Source of the DNA: Hymenobacter cellulosilyticus
GTDB taxonomy: Bacteria > Bacteroidota > Bacteroidia > Cytophagales > Hymenobacteraceae
NCBI RefSeq assembly: GCF_022919215.1
Contig: NZ_CP095046.1
Span: 5,198,501-5,262,500, forward strand
DNA: 64,000 bases
Reading direction: 5' to 3'
This document shows, piece after piece, positions 41,965 to 50,972 of the stretch (positions within the stretch are counted from its first letter, which is position 1; each line of letters starts with the position of its first letter). The translations under genes were made by a program, and so were the position numbers. A model generated the notes under the pieces. The model was not told where the DNA came from. It saw only the letters and a program-made list of their open reading frames with translations, and made no database searches.

Positions 41965-42423
41965 TTATTTCTCAAACCGGCGCAGGCGCTTCTTGCTGAG
42001 CTCGTAGCTGATAATGGCCGGTACGTAGAAGGTGACGTCGGCCAGGAGCTTAGCCAGCAGAATGCCGCCTGCCAGGCTACCCACGGCGCGGGGCAAATAG
42101 TACATCAGCGCCGGGCGTACCAGAAAACTATCGAACACCTCGGCCAGACCGAATTCCACGACCAGAGCCCGCAGATTGCGCAGCAGCGTCCGGCCCGTGT
42201 ATAACTGTCCGGCAGCACGCAGCTGCCGGCGCGTGTGCCAGATATCCAGGGCCAGAATGTAGCCGAAGTAAGCCACGTTGCCGGCCCAGGTGCCCGCCAG
42301 CGCCGTGCTGACGTAGCTTCCACTCAGCCGATACGCCACGCCGGCCGCGCCCAGCGTAGCCAGCACTGAGAGGATTTCGGCCGGGCCGTAGCGCTGCAGC
42401 CATTCTCGCACGTTCCACTTCAT
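41965..42423 (-). CDS. Integral membrane protein of unknown function
   Basis: The 152-residue protein (MKWNVREWLQRYGPAEILSV) has about four hydrophobic helices, a central polar segment LDIWHTRRQLRAAGQLYTGR, and the stretch LADVTFYVPAIISYELSKKRL near its end. I do not recognise the family. It lies convergent with the GH31 gene and just ahead of, on the same strand as, the class D homologue, 59 bases apart. Confidence 0.68.
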   Translation of the reverse strand: MKWNVREWLQRYGPAEILSVLATLGAAGVAYRLSGSYVSTALAGTWAGNVAYFGYILALDIWHTRRQLRAAGQLYTGRTLLRNLRALVVEFGLAEVFDSFLVRPALMYYLPRAVGSLAGGILLAKLLADVTFYVPAIISYELSKKRLRRFEK

Positions 42424-42482
42424 GGCGTAGAGGCCGGGTCACAGCCGGAGTGCCGTAGGGCCCGGGCGGTTGGGTGGCGCTT

Positions 42483-43286
42483 TTAGTTGGTGAGCAAAGC
42501 CATTTCCTGCAAAATCTGCTCGGCAATGGCCTGTCGGCCGGCCATAAACTTTTCGTCGGCGGGCTTGCCGTCCTTGGGCTCGGCGTTCAGGGCAAACACG
42601 TACACGTTGCCGGCTTGCTCGAGCCAGCCCACAAACCAGCCATTGGTGAGCTTGGCCCGTTGGGTCCAGGCGCTGGTACCGTAGAGCTTGAACTGCGGCG
42701 TAGATTTCAGCAAAAACAGCTGCTTGGTCAGGGCTTGGTTGTGGGGCGCGGGCGGGAGCTTTTCGGCGTAGAGGTGACGCAGAAACGTTACCATCTGAAA
42801 CTGGGAAATGCGCGAAATACCGGCCGTCCAGAAGGTTTGCAGCACTTCGGGCGTCACCACCATCTGCCCAAACTTGAGCCGGAGCAGGGCCTGCTGGTAG
42901 CGGGGCACACCCACTTCCTGGGCAATCTGCTGCATGCAAGGCTGGCAGTCGTGGCGCAGGGCCGCCCCCAGCCGCAGGTCCCGGTTCCAGGCGGCCTGGT
43001 CGCGCTTCACCTGGTCCCAGGGAAAGACGTGGCTGGTATCGGACAGCACGCCGGATTCGAGGCCAATCAGGGTGTTGGGAATGTTGAACGTAGCCCCGGG
43101 CAGGTAGCCCTGGTTGCAGCGGGCCACGTCGTAGGCCGTGTAGCGGTTAGCTTTCTGGTCGTAGAGCAAAAACGAGCCGCGCAGACCGTAGCTGTCGAAG
43201 TACTTTTTGAAGTCGCGCTCCGTAAGTGCTTGCCCGCGGGCACTAAAGCTGCTGAGCAGCACAAGGAATAGGGCCAGAAAACGCAT
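42483..43286 (-). CDS. Class D beta-lactamase-fold protein lacking the catalytic residues
   Basis: The ATG at 43286 gives a signal peptide (FLALFLVLLSSFSARG) and 267 residues. The class D framework is clear: FNIPNTLIGLESG, KRDQAAWNRDLRL, AQEVG, FWTAGISRISQFQMVTFLRH and NGWFVGWLE. At the active site, however, PASTFK reads PGATFN (A65 for the serine nucleophile, N68 for the carbamylated lysine), the S-x-V motif reads D113-C-Q, and K-T-G reads T204-S-A. All three motifs are lost while the fold is kept and the frame is open. A binding or sensing role is more likely than beta-lactam hydrolysis. Confidence 0.85.
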   Translation of the reverse strand: MRFLALFLVLLSSFSARGQALTERDFKKYFDSYGLRGSFLLYDQKANRYTAYDVARCNQGYLPGATFNIPNTLIGLESGVLSDTSHVFPWDQVKRDQAAWNRDLRLGAALRHDCQPCMQQIAQEVGVPRYQQALLRLKFGQMVVTPEVLQTFWTAGISRISQFQMVTFLRHLYAEKLPPAPHNQALTKQLFLLKSTPQFKLYGTSAWTQRAKLTNGWFVGWLEQAGNVYVFALNAEPKDGKPADEKFMAGRQAIAEQILQEMALLTN

Positions 43287-43418
43287 CAGGCAACAGGCTG
43301 GTATAAGGGTAGAGCCCCGCGGGCAGAGGAAGCGCCCTGGCAAGCTTTGTGCCCAAATATGAGAATTCCCAGCCCAGGCCCAAAAGTTAGTGCGGAGCTC
43401 CGACCCTGCTACCGCTCC

Positions 43419-43820
43419 CTAAGGCCGGCCCAGATCCTGATTTTCCCACGGATAAATTTCCATGCTCAGGCTGCCGGCCTGCACGGCAGGGTCGGCCTGG
43501 GTGAGGCGCTGAGCCTCTTCCAGGCTGGCCGCCCGCAGGATGTACATGCCGCCCAGGGCGCTGTCGGGCCCGGGGCAGCGCCCGGCCAGCGTAAGGCGGC
43601 CCTGTTTGGTGAGTTGCTGCAGATGCGCCGCGTGCCCGGCCCGGATGGTGGACTGCATCTCCACATCGGCCTGGCGCTGGGCCACGTTTTTGAGCAACAC
43701 CAGGTAGTAGGTTTTAGCCGGGGTAGCGCGACTGGGAGCCGACTTCTTTGACTGGGCCACCACCGGGGCGGCGCCCAAGCTTAGCAGCAGGGCGAGGACG
43801 AGAAAACCATGTTTGCTCAT
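43419..43820 (-). CDS. Secreted YCII-related protein
   Basis: The 133-residue protein has a signal peptide (LVLALLLSLGAAPVVAQ) and a YCII/dimeric alpha-beta barrel domain: TYYLVLLKNVAQRQ, HAAHLQQLTKQGRLTLAGR, GGMYILRAASLEEAQRL, MEIYPWE. The family includes small dimeric enzymes of unknown reaction. Export is unusual for it. It is upstream of the dead class D gene on the same strand, but 132 bases separate them. Confidence 0.82.
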   Translation of the reverse strand: MSKHGFLVLALLLSLGAAPVVAQSKKSAPSRATPAKTYYLVLLKNVAQRQADVEMQSTIRAGHAAHLQQLTKQGRLTLAGRCPGPDSALGGMYILRAASLEEAQRLTQADPAVQAGSLSMEIYPWENQDLGRP

Positions 43821-44034
43821 GGGAAAGCGGACTTAAGTGTGACAGGACTACCAATGTGTACGGCAAGCAGGGGCGGAAGTAGTCGTTGGCCCCGCTGCTT
43901 TCGGCTGGACTTCGGGTGCTAAGGCACTTACCGCGCACCATTCGCCGCCGGGCAAAACAATTTGCTCCGTAACCAGTAGTACTACGCTGCCGCCGGCCCT
44001 GGCGGATTTCATTTCCTGACTACTCAGTACTTCT

Positions 44035-44988
44035 ATGGCTTCTACACGCACCTTGGGTCGGTCCGACCTGCATATTACCCCGCTGGTTTTGGGCGGCAAC
44101 GTTTTCGGCTGGACGGCCGACCAGTCTACTTCCTTCCGCATCTTGGACGCCTTCGTGGCGGGCGGCGGCAACGCCATTGACACGGCCGACGGCTACTCGG
44201 TGTGGGTGCCCGGGCACGTGGGCGGCGAGTCGGAAACTATTATCGGGCAGTGGCTTCGGCAGCGCGGCCGCCGCGACGACGTGGTTATTGCTACCAAAGT
44301 AGGCTGGGAAGTAAACGCCGAGAACAAAGGCTTGGCCAAAGACTACATCTTGCGGGCCGTGGAAGGCTCGCTCAAGCGCCTGCAAACCGATTATATCGAC
44401 CTATATCAGTCGCACAAGGACGACCCCACGGTGCCCGTAGACGAGACGCTGGAAGCCTATGCCCAGCTGGTGCAGCAAGGCAAGGTGCGGGTTATCGGCG
44501 CTTCCAATTTTACGGCTGAGCGCCTGCGCGAATCCATGGCCGCCAGTGAGCAGCACGGCTTTCCGCGCTACGAAACCCTGCAGCCTCTCTACAACCTCTA
44601 CGACCGCGCCGACTTCGAGCAAAACCTGCTGCCGCTGGTGCAGGAGCACAACGTGGGCGTGATTCCCTACTACGGCCTGGCTGCGGGCTTCCTCACTGGC
44701 AAGTACCGTTCGGAGGCCGACCTGCAGAAAAGCGCCCGGGGCGGTGGCGTAGGCCAGAAATACCTCAACGACAAAGGCCTGCGCATTCTGGGTGCCCTCG
44801 ACGCGGTAGCGGCCCGCCTGCAGGCCACGCCCGCCCAGGTGGCCCTGGCCTGGATTATGGCCCAACCCGGCCTGACGGCGCCCATTGCCTCCGCCACCAG
44901 CCCCGAGCAAGTCACGGAGCTGCTTAAGTCAACCGAGCTGCAACTCAGCGCCGACGACCTGCAGCAGCTGGGCGAGGCTAGTGCGTAA
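44035..44988 (+). CDS. Aldo/keto reductase
   Basis: The 317-residue enzyme is an NADPH-dependent (beta/alpha)8 barrel reductase. The catalytic tetrad is D49 and Y54 (NAIDTADGY), K88 (VVIATKVGW) and H127 (DLYQSHKDD). VRVIGASNF and PYYGLAAGFLTGKY are the usual inner strands of the YajO/Tas-like group. The cofactor loop APIASATSPEQV is present. It likely reduces aldehydes or sugars. It stands alone with its own terminator. Confidence 0.93.
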   Translation: MASTRTLGRSDLHITPLVLGGNVFGWTADQSTSFRILDAFVAGGGNAIDTADGYSVWVPGHVGGESETIIGQWLRQRGRRDDVVIATKVGWEVNAENKGLAKDYILRAVEGSLKRLQTDYIDLYQSHKDDPTVPVDETLEAYAQLVQQGKVRVIGASNFTAERLRESMAASEQHGFPRYETLQPLYNLYDRADFEQNLLPLVQEHNVGVIPYYGLAAGFLTGKYRSEADLQKSARGGGVGQKYLNDKGLRILGALDAVAARLQATPAQVALAWIMAQPGLTAPIASATSPEQVTELLKSTELQLSADDLQQLGEASA

Positions 44989-45088
44989 GCTGGTAAGAGT
45001 GCCGCCCGGTAGAAACCAGCCTTAGGCGCCTCCCGGGCAGGCTCTCGTAGGGGCTTGAATTACTTCCGTAATTCCTCTGCATCTTGTT

Positions 45089-45122
45089 AGTCCTGGTCGG
45101 GTAGCCGGCCGGGACTTTTTTG
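45089..45122 (+). terminator. Terminator of the aldo/keto reductase gene
   Basis: AGTCCTGG pairs (one G-T) with CCGGGACT and TTTTTT follows, 101 bases after the stop. Confidence 0.75.
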
Positions 45123-45219
45123 TTGGCAACGGGGCTTAATCTGGAGCTTCAGGCAGCCACACCGGGGTTCTGTGCGTAGGAAAACGGCAAGCTTCCTTTC
45201 GTCTTTACGCCCGTTTGCC

Positions 45220-45633
45220 ATGCCCCGCATTGAATCATCCGCTTTGGCCTGCCTGGCGCTGCGCTGCCCGCGCTGCCACGAGGGGCCACTGTTTACCAAC
45301 CCGGCCCTGAGCTCCAACTTTGCCCGCATGCACGAGCACTGCCCCGTGTGCGGGCAGGCCTTTGAGCCTGAGCCGGGCTTTTACTGGGGCGCCATGTACG
45401 TAAGCTACGCCTTTTCAGTGGCCATTTTCACGCTCAGCGGAGTGCTGTGCTACTACGTGCTCGGCGACCCGGCCGTGTGGGTCTATGTGCTGACGGTGGC
45501 CGTGGCCAGCCTGGCCCTTATGCCACTGGTGTTTCGGTATTCGCGGGCCATTATGCTGTATCTGTTTGGCGGCGTGCGCTATAATCCTAACGCTACTCAC
45601 CGTACCCCGGCGAACTCGTCGTATCAGGAGTAA
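45220..45633 (+). CDS. DUF983-family membrane protein with zinc ribbon
   Basis: The ATG at 45220 gives 137 residues. Two cysteine pairs (ALRCPRCHEGPLF and HEHCPVCGQAFEPEPG) form a zinc ribbon; two membrane helices follow (VAIFTLSGVLCYYVLG and VYVLTVAVASLALMPLVF), then RYSRAIMLYLFGGVRYNP. This is the DUF983 layout, a family of unknown function sometimes near cytochrome oxidase genes; none are near here. A TTG-free ORF extension to 45172 adds no family sequence. Confidence 0.88.
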   Translation: MPRIESSALACLALRCPRCHEGPLFTNPALSSNFARMHEHCPVCGQAFEPEPGFYWGAMYVSYAFSVAIFTLSGVLCYYVLGDPAVWVYVLTVAVASLALMPLVFRYSRAIMLYLFGGVRYNPNATHRTPANSSYQE

Positions 45634-45709
45634 ACGCAGCATTGCCGCAGCTACCGGCTTTTTTCGGGTGTGGCTAGGGCGTTGCCAACGAAAAAGGTTA
45701 CTTGCCCGC

Positions 45710-47148
45710 ATGCTTTACCGTCCTCTTTCCACCCTGCTCGGTGCCGGCCTGCTGCTGGCTGCGGCCTGTTCCTCTCCCTCTGCCGAAACCACCACGAAGT
45801 GCGCCGACATTCCGGCCAAGTTCACCGTGCAGCATCCCGAATGGGCCCGCAACGCCAGCATTTACGAGGTCAACATCCGGCAGTATACCCCCAGGGCACT
45901 ATCAAGGCGTTTGAGGCCGAGCTGCCCCACCTGCAGAAAATGGGCGTGGGCATTCTGTGGCTGATGCCGATTCAGCCCATTGGCCAGCAGAACCGCAAAG
46001 GCCAGCTGGGCAGCCCCTACTCCATCCGCGACTACCGGGCCGTGAACCCCGAGCTGGGCACCATGCAGGACGTGCAGCACCTGGTAGCCGAAGCCCACAA
46101 GCTGGGCATGCACGTCATTCTGGACTGGGTGGCCAACCATACCAGTTGGGACAGTAAGCTGGCCCAGCAGCACCCCGACTGGTTTACCAAAACCGCCAGC
46201 GGCCAGTTTCGCCCGCCGGTAGCCGACTGGCAGGACGTTATTGACCTCGACTATAGCAAGCCCGAGCTGCAGCGCTACATGCGGGAAAGCATGGCTTATT
46301 GGGTCCGGGAAGGCGGTTTCGACGGGTTCCGCTGCGACGTGGCCGGCCTGGTGCCCACGCCCTTCTGGGAGCAAACCCGGGCCGAGCTGGAGAAGCTAAA
46401 GCCCGTGTTTATGCTGGCCGAGTGGGACGAGCTATTTCCCCCGACTTTCCTGAAGCCCGGCGAGTTTGACCCCAACACCCACTTGCTGGAAAAAGCCTTT
46501 GACATGACCTACGGCCTGCGCCTGCACGACGTGCTCGACAGCGTGGCCCGTCATCAGCGCCCCGCCTACGATATCAACGTGTACCGGGCCCGGGAGCGGC
46601 GTATGTACCCGCCGAGCGTGTACCTGATGAACTTTACCAGCAGCCACGACATCAACAGCTGGGACGGGAGCGAGTATGAGCGCCTGGGTCCCAATGTGCA
46701 GCCTATGGCCGTGCTGGCGGCCCTGCTGCCCGGCATGCCCATGGTATATACCGGGCAGGAAGCCGGCCTCAAAAAGCGCCTAGCCTTCTTCGACAAAGAC
46801 ACCATCAATTGGGGCAATTACCCGCTGGAAAATTTCTACACTAAGCTGCTGACTCTTAAAAAGCACCACCCGGCCCTGCTCAACGGCGACGCGTGCAGCC
46901 AGTTTACGGCCCTGCCCACCCCGGATTCTACCGACGTGTATGCTTTCAGCCGCCGCAAAAACGAGGCAACGGTGCTGGTGGCAGTTAACGTGGCCGCCAA
47001 GCCCCGGCAGTGGGCTTTGCCCCAGAACCAGAACCTAGAAGGCAACTACCGGGAGCTGTTCAGCGGTAAGCTTCAGCGCCTGTCAGCGGACACCAAGCTC
47101 CCTCTGCCACCCCACGGCTACGTGGTGTATGAGCGGCAGAAACAATAA
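45710..47148 (+). CDS. GH13 alpha-amylase, lipoprotein (one-base frameshift)
   Basis: The ATG at 45710 gives a lipoprotein signal (GAGLLLAAACSS), so it is anchored in the cell envelope. The barrel starts ASIYEVNIRQYTP; one C is missing in the run at 45888-45892, after which QGTIKAFEAELPHLQKMGVG follows. Region I is ILDWVANHTS, the nucleophile is in GFDGFRCDVAG, the acid in FMLAEWDE, and the third acid in FTSSHDINSWDG. It should degrade alpha-glucans. A dispersed repeat with terminator follows 14 bases later. Confidence 0.9.
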
Positions 47149-47162
47149 CCTAGTCTCCCAAC

Positions 47163-47325
47163 GTGTCATTGCGAGCGAAGCGCGGCAATCCGTCCTCTAC
47201 GCAGTACTACCTGCCCTTTTACCAGAAAGCCCCTTCCCTTAACAACGAGAAAGGGCTTTTCAGTTTAGAAAACTCGGCACATTTCAGAGGACGGATTGCT
47301 TCGTCCTGCGTCCTCGTAATGACAC
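47163..47325. repeat. Dispersed palindromic element, copy C
   Basis: GTGTCATTGCGAGCGAAGCG and GGCAATCCGTCCTC on the left are mirrored by GAGGACGGATTGCTTCG and CCTCGTAATGACAC on the right. A central imperfect AAAGCCC / AAAGGGCTTTT hairpin acts as terminator. It is the best-preserved full-length copy. Confidence 0.85.
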
Positions 47326-47344
47326 AAGGTTCCGGCTTCAGTTC

Positions 47345-48202
47345 CTAGTGCTGCCACTGGCCGAATTTGCCGCGGCGGTAGTCGTCGTAGGCCTGGTGAA
47401 TCTCCTCCTCGGTGTTCATCACGAAAGGCCCCTGGGCTACCACCGGCTCGTCGAAAGGCTGGGCGTGGCCGAAGAGCAGCACGCTTTCGGCCGGGCCGGC
47501 CTGGATGCGCAGCGCGTCGCCGTCGTTGTTGAATTCCACCAGGTTCAGGGCGTCCACGGTTTGGCCGTTGACGGTGAGCTGGCCGCGAATGATGTAGAAA
47601 AAGATGTTGTGAGCGGCTGGCACGTTCACGGTTATTTCCCCGCCGGGCTGGAAGAAAATCGTGTTCAGCTGCACTTCCGACAGCGTTTCGAAGGCGGGCT
47701 TATGCCCCTCCCACTCCCCGGCAATCAGGTTGACCGTTACTTTCCCCTCGTCCAGCGAAAGGCTGGGAATATCTTCCTTCTGCAGGCCGATGTAGCGCGG
47801 CTCGGTCATTTTGAGGCGGGCCGGCAGGTTAAGCCAGAGCTGCAGAATTTCCAGGGGGCCGCCGGTTTGCTTGAACTCCTGGGACGACACCTCGGCGTGA
47901 ATCAGGCCGCGGCCGGCCGTCATCCACTGCACCCCGCCGGCGGTAATCACGCTTTCGTGGCCCCCGCTGTCCTTGTGCATAATGTCGCCCTCCAGGATGA
48001 AGGTGACCGTTTCCATGCCGCGGTGCGGGTGGGGCCCAAAGGGCAGGCCGTTGTTGCGGGGCTTGTAGGTCTGGGGGCCGTGGTGGTTCAGAAACAGAAA
48101 CGGGTCGACCTGGTCGAGGGTGCGCGAGGGCAGCGGCGAGTAGGTTTTCAGGTCGGCAATGGGCGAGTACGCGGCGCGGTGAATTTTCTTGATGGTGCGC
48201 AT
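47345..48202 (-). CDS. Pirin-family protein
   Basis: The 285-residue bicupin contains the metal-binding motif FGPHPHRGMETVTFILEGDI plus HKDSGGHESVITAGGVQWM and GLIHAEVSS, and a C-terminal pirin domain (RYIGLQKEDIP, NIFFYIIRGQLTVNG). Bacterial pirins can have quercetin 2,3-dioxygenase activity or a redox role. The histidine ligands are intact. It is convergent with the amylase gene, with the repeat between them. Confidence 0.92.
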   Translation of the reverse strand: MRTIKKIHRAAYSPIADLKTYSPLPSRTLDQVDPFLFLNHHGPQTYKPRNNGLPFGPHPHRGMETVTFILEGDIMHKDSGGHESVITAGGVQWMTAGRGLIHAEVSSQEFKQTGGPLEILQLWLNLPARLKMTEPRYIGLQKEDIPSLSLDEGKVTVNLIAGEWEGHKPAFETLSEVQLNTIFFQPGGEITVNVPAAHNIFFYIIRGQLTVNGQTVDALNLVEFNNDGDALRIQAGPAESVLLFGHAQPFDEPVVAQGPFVMNTEEEIHQAYDDYRRGKFGQWQH

Positions 48203-48547
48203 GAGATGCTAAAGTCAGGAGTATGGCTGATAAACCGGCCGCAACTCGTTTTGTCCCGAGTCAGGTCAACTATTCCGCCGTTTTTGCTCTACGTGCCTTT
48301 TCTCCGGAAGATACTGCTCGCCGTCTGTGCCCACTGTTCCTAGCCGACCCTCCCTGACCTCAACTAGAACTGTCCTTGTTGCAGATCAGTCCTTGGTTTT
48401 TTTACAGTACTAAGCGGCTCTTACATAGTAATATGTATATTAAAAAATTATCCATCTCCAACCTTCCCCGTCGAGCTACGTTAGAGGCAACTCAAGACCG
48501 GCTTTCAACCACAACCGGTTTATGGTTCCACGAAACTTTTTGCTCCC
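48203..48547. other. Divergent intergenic region
   Basis: About 345 bases lie between pirin and the Thr-rich protein. An AT-rich patch (about 48420-48460) may hold promoters, but no clear TAnnTTTG box was found. The overlapping ORF 48376-48789 is a shadow of the 48548 gene. Confidence 0.4.
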
Positions 48548-48841
48548 ATGAAGAAGCTATTTGTTTTCGCCGCCTTGCTCGCCACGGGTGCATACTCTGC
48601 CCAGGCGCAGTCGACTACGACTACCACGACCAAGCAAACGACCGTGACGCCGGCTACCCCGGCCACCCCCGCGACGCCTGCCTCACCCACCACGCCCGCC
48701 ACGACCACCGTGGAGTCGACCACAACTACTGTGGACCAGGCTCCCGCGACCGTAACGCAGGCCCCGCCGGTACAGACGGTGCCCAATGACGTGAAAGTGA
48801 AAGACAAGCGTCGCAAGGACAAAATCAAGCCCAAAGACTAG
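48548..48841 (+). CDS. Small secreted Thr/Pro-rich protein
   Basis: The 97-residue protein has a signal peptide (MKKLFVFAALLATGAYSAQA). The mature part is low-complexity: a TTTTTTK tract, ATPATPATPASP repeats, then a basic tail VKDKRRKDKIKPKD. It should be disordered in the periplasm or outside the cell. No family or function is recognised. A terminator follows. Confidence 0.72.
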   Translation: MKKLFVFAALLATGAYSAQAQSTTTTTTKQTTVTPATPATPATPASPTTPATTTVESTTTTVDQAPATVTQAPPVQTVPNDVKVKDKRRKDKIKPKD

Positions 48842-48868
48842 GCAGCACGCCCCGTCCCGGATAGTTGC

Positions 48869-48906
48869 CAACGCCCGGCCGCACCAGTTGCGGCCGGGCG
48901 TTGTGC
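48869..48906. terminator. Bidirectional terminator
   Basis: CAACGCCCGGCCGCA (48869-48883) pairs perfectly with TGCGGCCGGGCGTTG (48889-48903), between two convergent genes. Confidence 0.82.
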
Positions 48907-48916
48907 TGTTTGGCTC

Positions 48917-49597
48917 TTACCCCTTTTCGGGGCCTTGCAGCTGCTGCCGGAGCCAGGCCACCACATCGTGGTCTACCTGCTCCCGGCACTCGTCTAGGCC
49001 GTGGCGACAGTTGGGGTACAGTTTCAGCTCCTTGGGCTCCCGGGCCCGGGCGTAAATCATTTCGGAGCAGGTAGCGGGCAAGATTTCGTCGGCCGTACCA
49101 TGTAGCAGCAGCAACGGCCGCGGGCTCACCTGCGGGGCCAGGTTGGTGCCGTAGGTCTGGCTGCTCATGGCTACCACGGCCGTTACCGCTTCACTCAGGG
49201 CCCCGGCCGCTATTACCACAGCCCCGCCGAAGGAATGGCCCACCAAGGCAATGCGGCGGTAGTGGTGCTGGAGCGCGAGGTACTGCACAGCCAGCATGGT
49301 GTCGGCCACGCACTCTTCCAGGTAGTTAGGCCGGCGGTAGTGCACCCGCAGCGAGGCAATGCCGTGGGCGGTGAGTTGGGCAGCCAGGCGCGGGTACAGG
49401 CCCCAGGCCGGGCCATCGAGGCCACCGCCGGCGCCGCCCACCCACACCACGGCGGGCGCGCCTTCTCCGGCCGGATGAAGCCGGGCAGGCATCTCGCCCG
49501 CGTTGGTATGCAGAGTTAATTCTTCCACCCCGTCGGCCACGCCGTGCTGGGTTACGGATTCGAGAACAAATTCGAAGGGTTTGTTTTTGCGGGTCAT
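48917..49597 (-). CDS. Alpha/beta hydrolase (dienelactone-hydrolase-like)
   Basis: The ATG at 49597 (MTRKNKPFEF) gives 226 residues without signal peptide. The nucleophile serine is in ALVGHSFGGAVV, the aspartate in LLLHGTADEILP and the histidine in NCRHGLDECREQ. PAVVWVGGAGGGLDG is the oxyanion-hole strand. It is a cytoplasmic esterase-type enzyme; the substrate is unknown. The upstream extension to 49651 was not used, as MTRKNKP begins the natural domain. Confidence 0.83.
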   Translation of the reverse strand: MTRKNKPFEFVLESVTQHGVADGVEELTLHTNAGEMPARLHPAGEGAPAVVWVGGAGGGLDGPAWGLYPRLAAQLTAHGIASLRVHYRRPNYLEECVADTMLAVQYLALQHHYRRIALVGHSFGGAVVIAAGALSEAVTAVVAMSSQTYGTNLAPQVSPRPLLLLHGTADEILPATCSEMIYARAREPKELKLYPNCRHGLDECREQVDHDVVAWLRQQLQGPEKG

Positions 49598-49784
49598 AGC
49601 GTGGGGCCGGGCCGGAAAACTGCCTGCATAGGTATACTCCCCAGCCGGCATTATGATATAGCCGGGCTTACATCATAGCCACACTTTTAATTGTTTTTTA
49701 ATTGATTGTTAAGGCTTTCTAATCAAAACAACTCAACTATACGCGGCGGGCTTGCGTTAGGAAGCTCAACTATTCTGTTACTCT

Positions 49785-50498
49785 ATGCTTATAGCCGCCG
49801 CTATCCAACCCTTCGATTGGAACCGAATCCTGTTCTCGGATGATGCTCCGCCCCTGTTTCTGCTGGAAGTAGTAGTGCGCTGTGTGCTTACCTACCTTAT
49901 GGTTATCGGGGCCTTGCGCGTCACGGGCCGGCGCGGGGTGCGGCAGCTGTCCATCTTCGAGCTCAGCATCATCCTGGCTCTGGGCTCAGCCGCCGGCGAC
50001 GCCATGCTCTACGACGACACGCCCCTGCTGCACGCGGCGGTGGTGTTCGTGGTGGTGCCGGTGCTGTATCTGCTCTTTAACAAGGCTACCGAAAAGTATC
50101 CGCGCTTCAGCAACTGGCTGGAAGGCAAACCCGTGTTGCTCATCGAGGACGGCAGCCTTTGTATCGAGGAGTTCCGGCAGCAGAATCTGACTCAGAAAGA
50201 GCTGTTCGGGGAGCTGCGCAAGTTGCAGGTAGAGCACCTGGGCCAGGTGCGCCGGGCCTACATCGAGGCTACCGGGGAGGTCAGCGCCTACTTTTACACG
50301 GATGAGGATGTACAGCCCGGCCTGCCCATCTGGCCCGAGCGCCTTACCCAGCTGCACCAGCACGCCCCGCAGGCCGGGCCTCACGCCTGCGCCACCTGCG
50401 GCAAGGTGCGGGAGCTGCCCAAGCAGGGCGTAGCACGCTGTCCCGTGTGCCAGGACGACCAGTGGACTCCGGCCTGCGAAGCCAAGCGAATAGCTTAA
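49785..50498 (+). CDS. DUF421 (YetF-like) membrane protein with C-terminal zinc ribbon
   Basis: The 237-residue protein has three N-terminal membrane helices and the DUF421 core (GRRGVRQLSIFELSIILALG, GDAMLYDDTPLLHAAVVFV, GKPVLLIEDGSL, LTQKELFGELRKLQVEHLGQ, GEVSAYFY). The C-terminus adds CATC and CPVC pairs that make a zinc ribbon, an extension the family usually lacks. The family function is unknown. It lies 73 bases before the VOC gene. Confidence 0.85.
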   Translation: MLIAAAIQPFDWNRILFSDDAPPLFLLEVVVRCVLTYLMVIGALRVTGRRGVRQLSIFELSIILALGSAAGDAMLYDDTPLLHAAVVFVVVPVLYLLFNKATEKYPRFSNWLEGKPVLLIEDGSLCIEEFRQQNLTQKELFGELRKLQVEHLGQVRRAYIEATGEVSAYFYTDEDVQPGLPIWPERLTQLHQHAPQAGPHACATCGKVRELPKQGVARCPVCQDDQWTPACEAKRIA

Positions 50499-50560
50499 GG
50501 CCGGTTGGCATTCATTCGTGGGAACTCTAAACAGCCGTGGCCCTTCCTGGCCGGTGCCCG

Positions 50561-50568
50561 TACCTTTG
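50561..50568 (+). promoter_or_regulatory. TAnnTTTG -7 box of the VOC gene
   Basis: TACCTTTG ends 3 bases before the ATG at 50572. Because of this box the upstream in-frame ATG at 50518 was rejected, and the transcript would be nearly leaderless. Confidence 0.5.
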
Positions 50569-50571
50569 AGC

Positions 50572-50961
50572 ATGATTCCACTGCTGCACGTGCACCACAT
50601 TGCCATTATCTGCGCCGACTACGCCGTGTCGAAGCGCTTTTACACTGAGGTGCTGGGCCTCAGCATTATCCGGGAAGTGTACCGGGCCGAGCGGCAGTCC
50701 TACAAGCTGGACCTGGCGCTCAACGGGCACTACGTCATCGAGCTGTTTTCCTTTCCCGAGCCGCCCCGCCGCCTCAGCCGGCCCGAAGCCACCGGCCTGC
50801 GCCACCTGGCCTTCGCTGTTTCCGATTTGGAAGCCACCGTGGCCTGGCTCGACCAGCACCAGGTAAGTTCTGAGCCCATCCGGACCGACGAGTTTACCGG
50901 CCGGCGCTTCACCTTCATTCAGGACCCCGACGGGTTGCCGGTGGAATTTTACGAGCAGTAG
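50572..50961 (+). CDS. VOC-family (glyoxalase/YaeR-like) protein
   Basis: The 129-residue protein has two beta-alpha-beta-beta-beta repeats. VHHIAIICADYAVSKRFYTE and GLRHLAFAVSDLEATVAWL start the repeats and carry the metal histidines; FELFSFP-like IELFSFPEPP and PDGLPVEFYEQ carry the glutamates. It resembles the YaeR/SMU1112 group of metal-dependent lyases or isomerases. The substrate is unknown. Confidence 0.86.
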   Translation: MIPLLHVHHIAIICADYAVSKRFYTEVLGLSIIREVYRAERQSYKLDLALNGHYVIELFSFPEPPRRLSRPEATGLRHLAFAVSDLEATVAWLDQHQVSSEPIRTDEFTGRRFTFIQDPDGLPVEFYEQ

Positions 50962-50972
50962 CGCGGCGTTGC

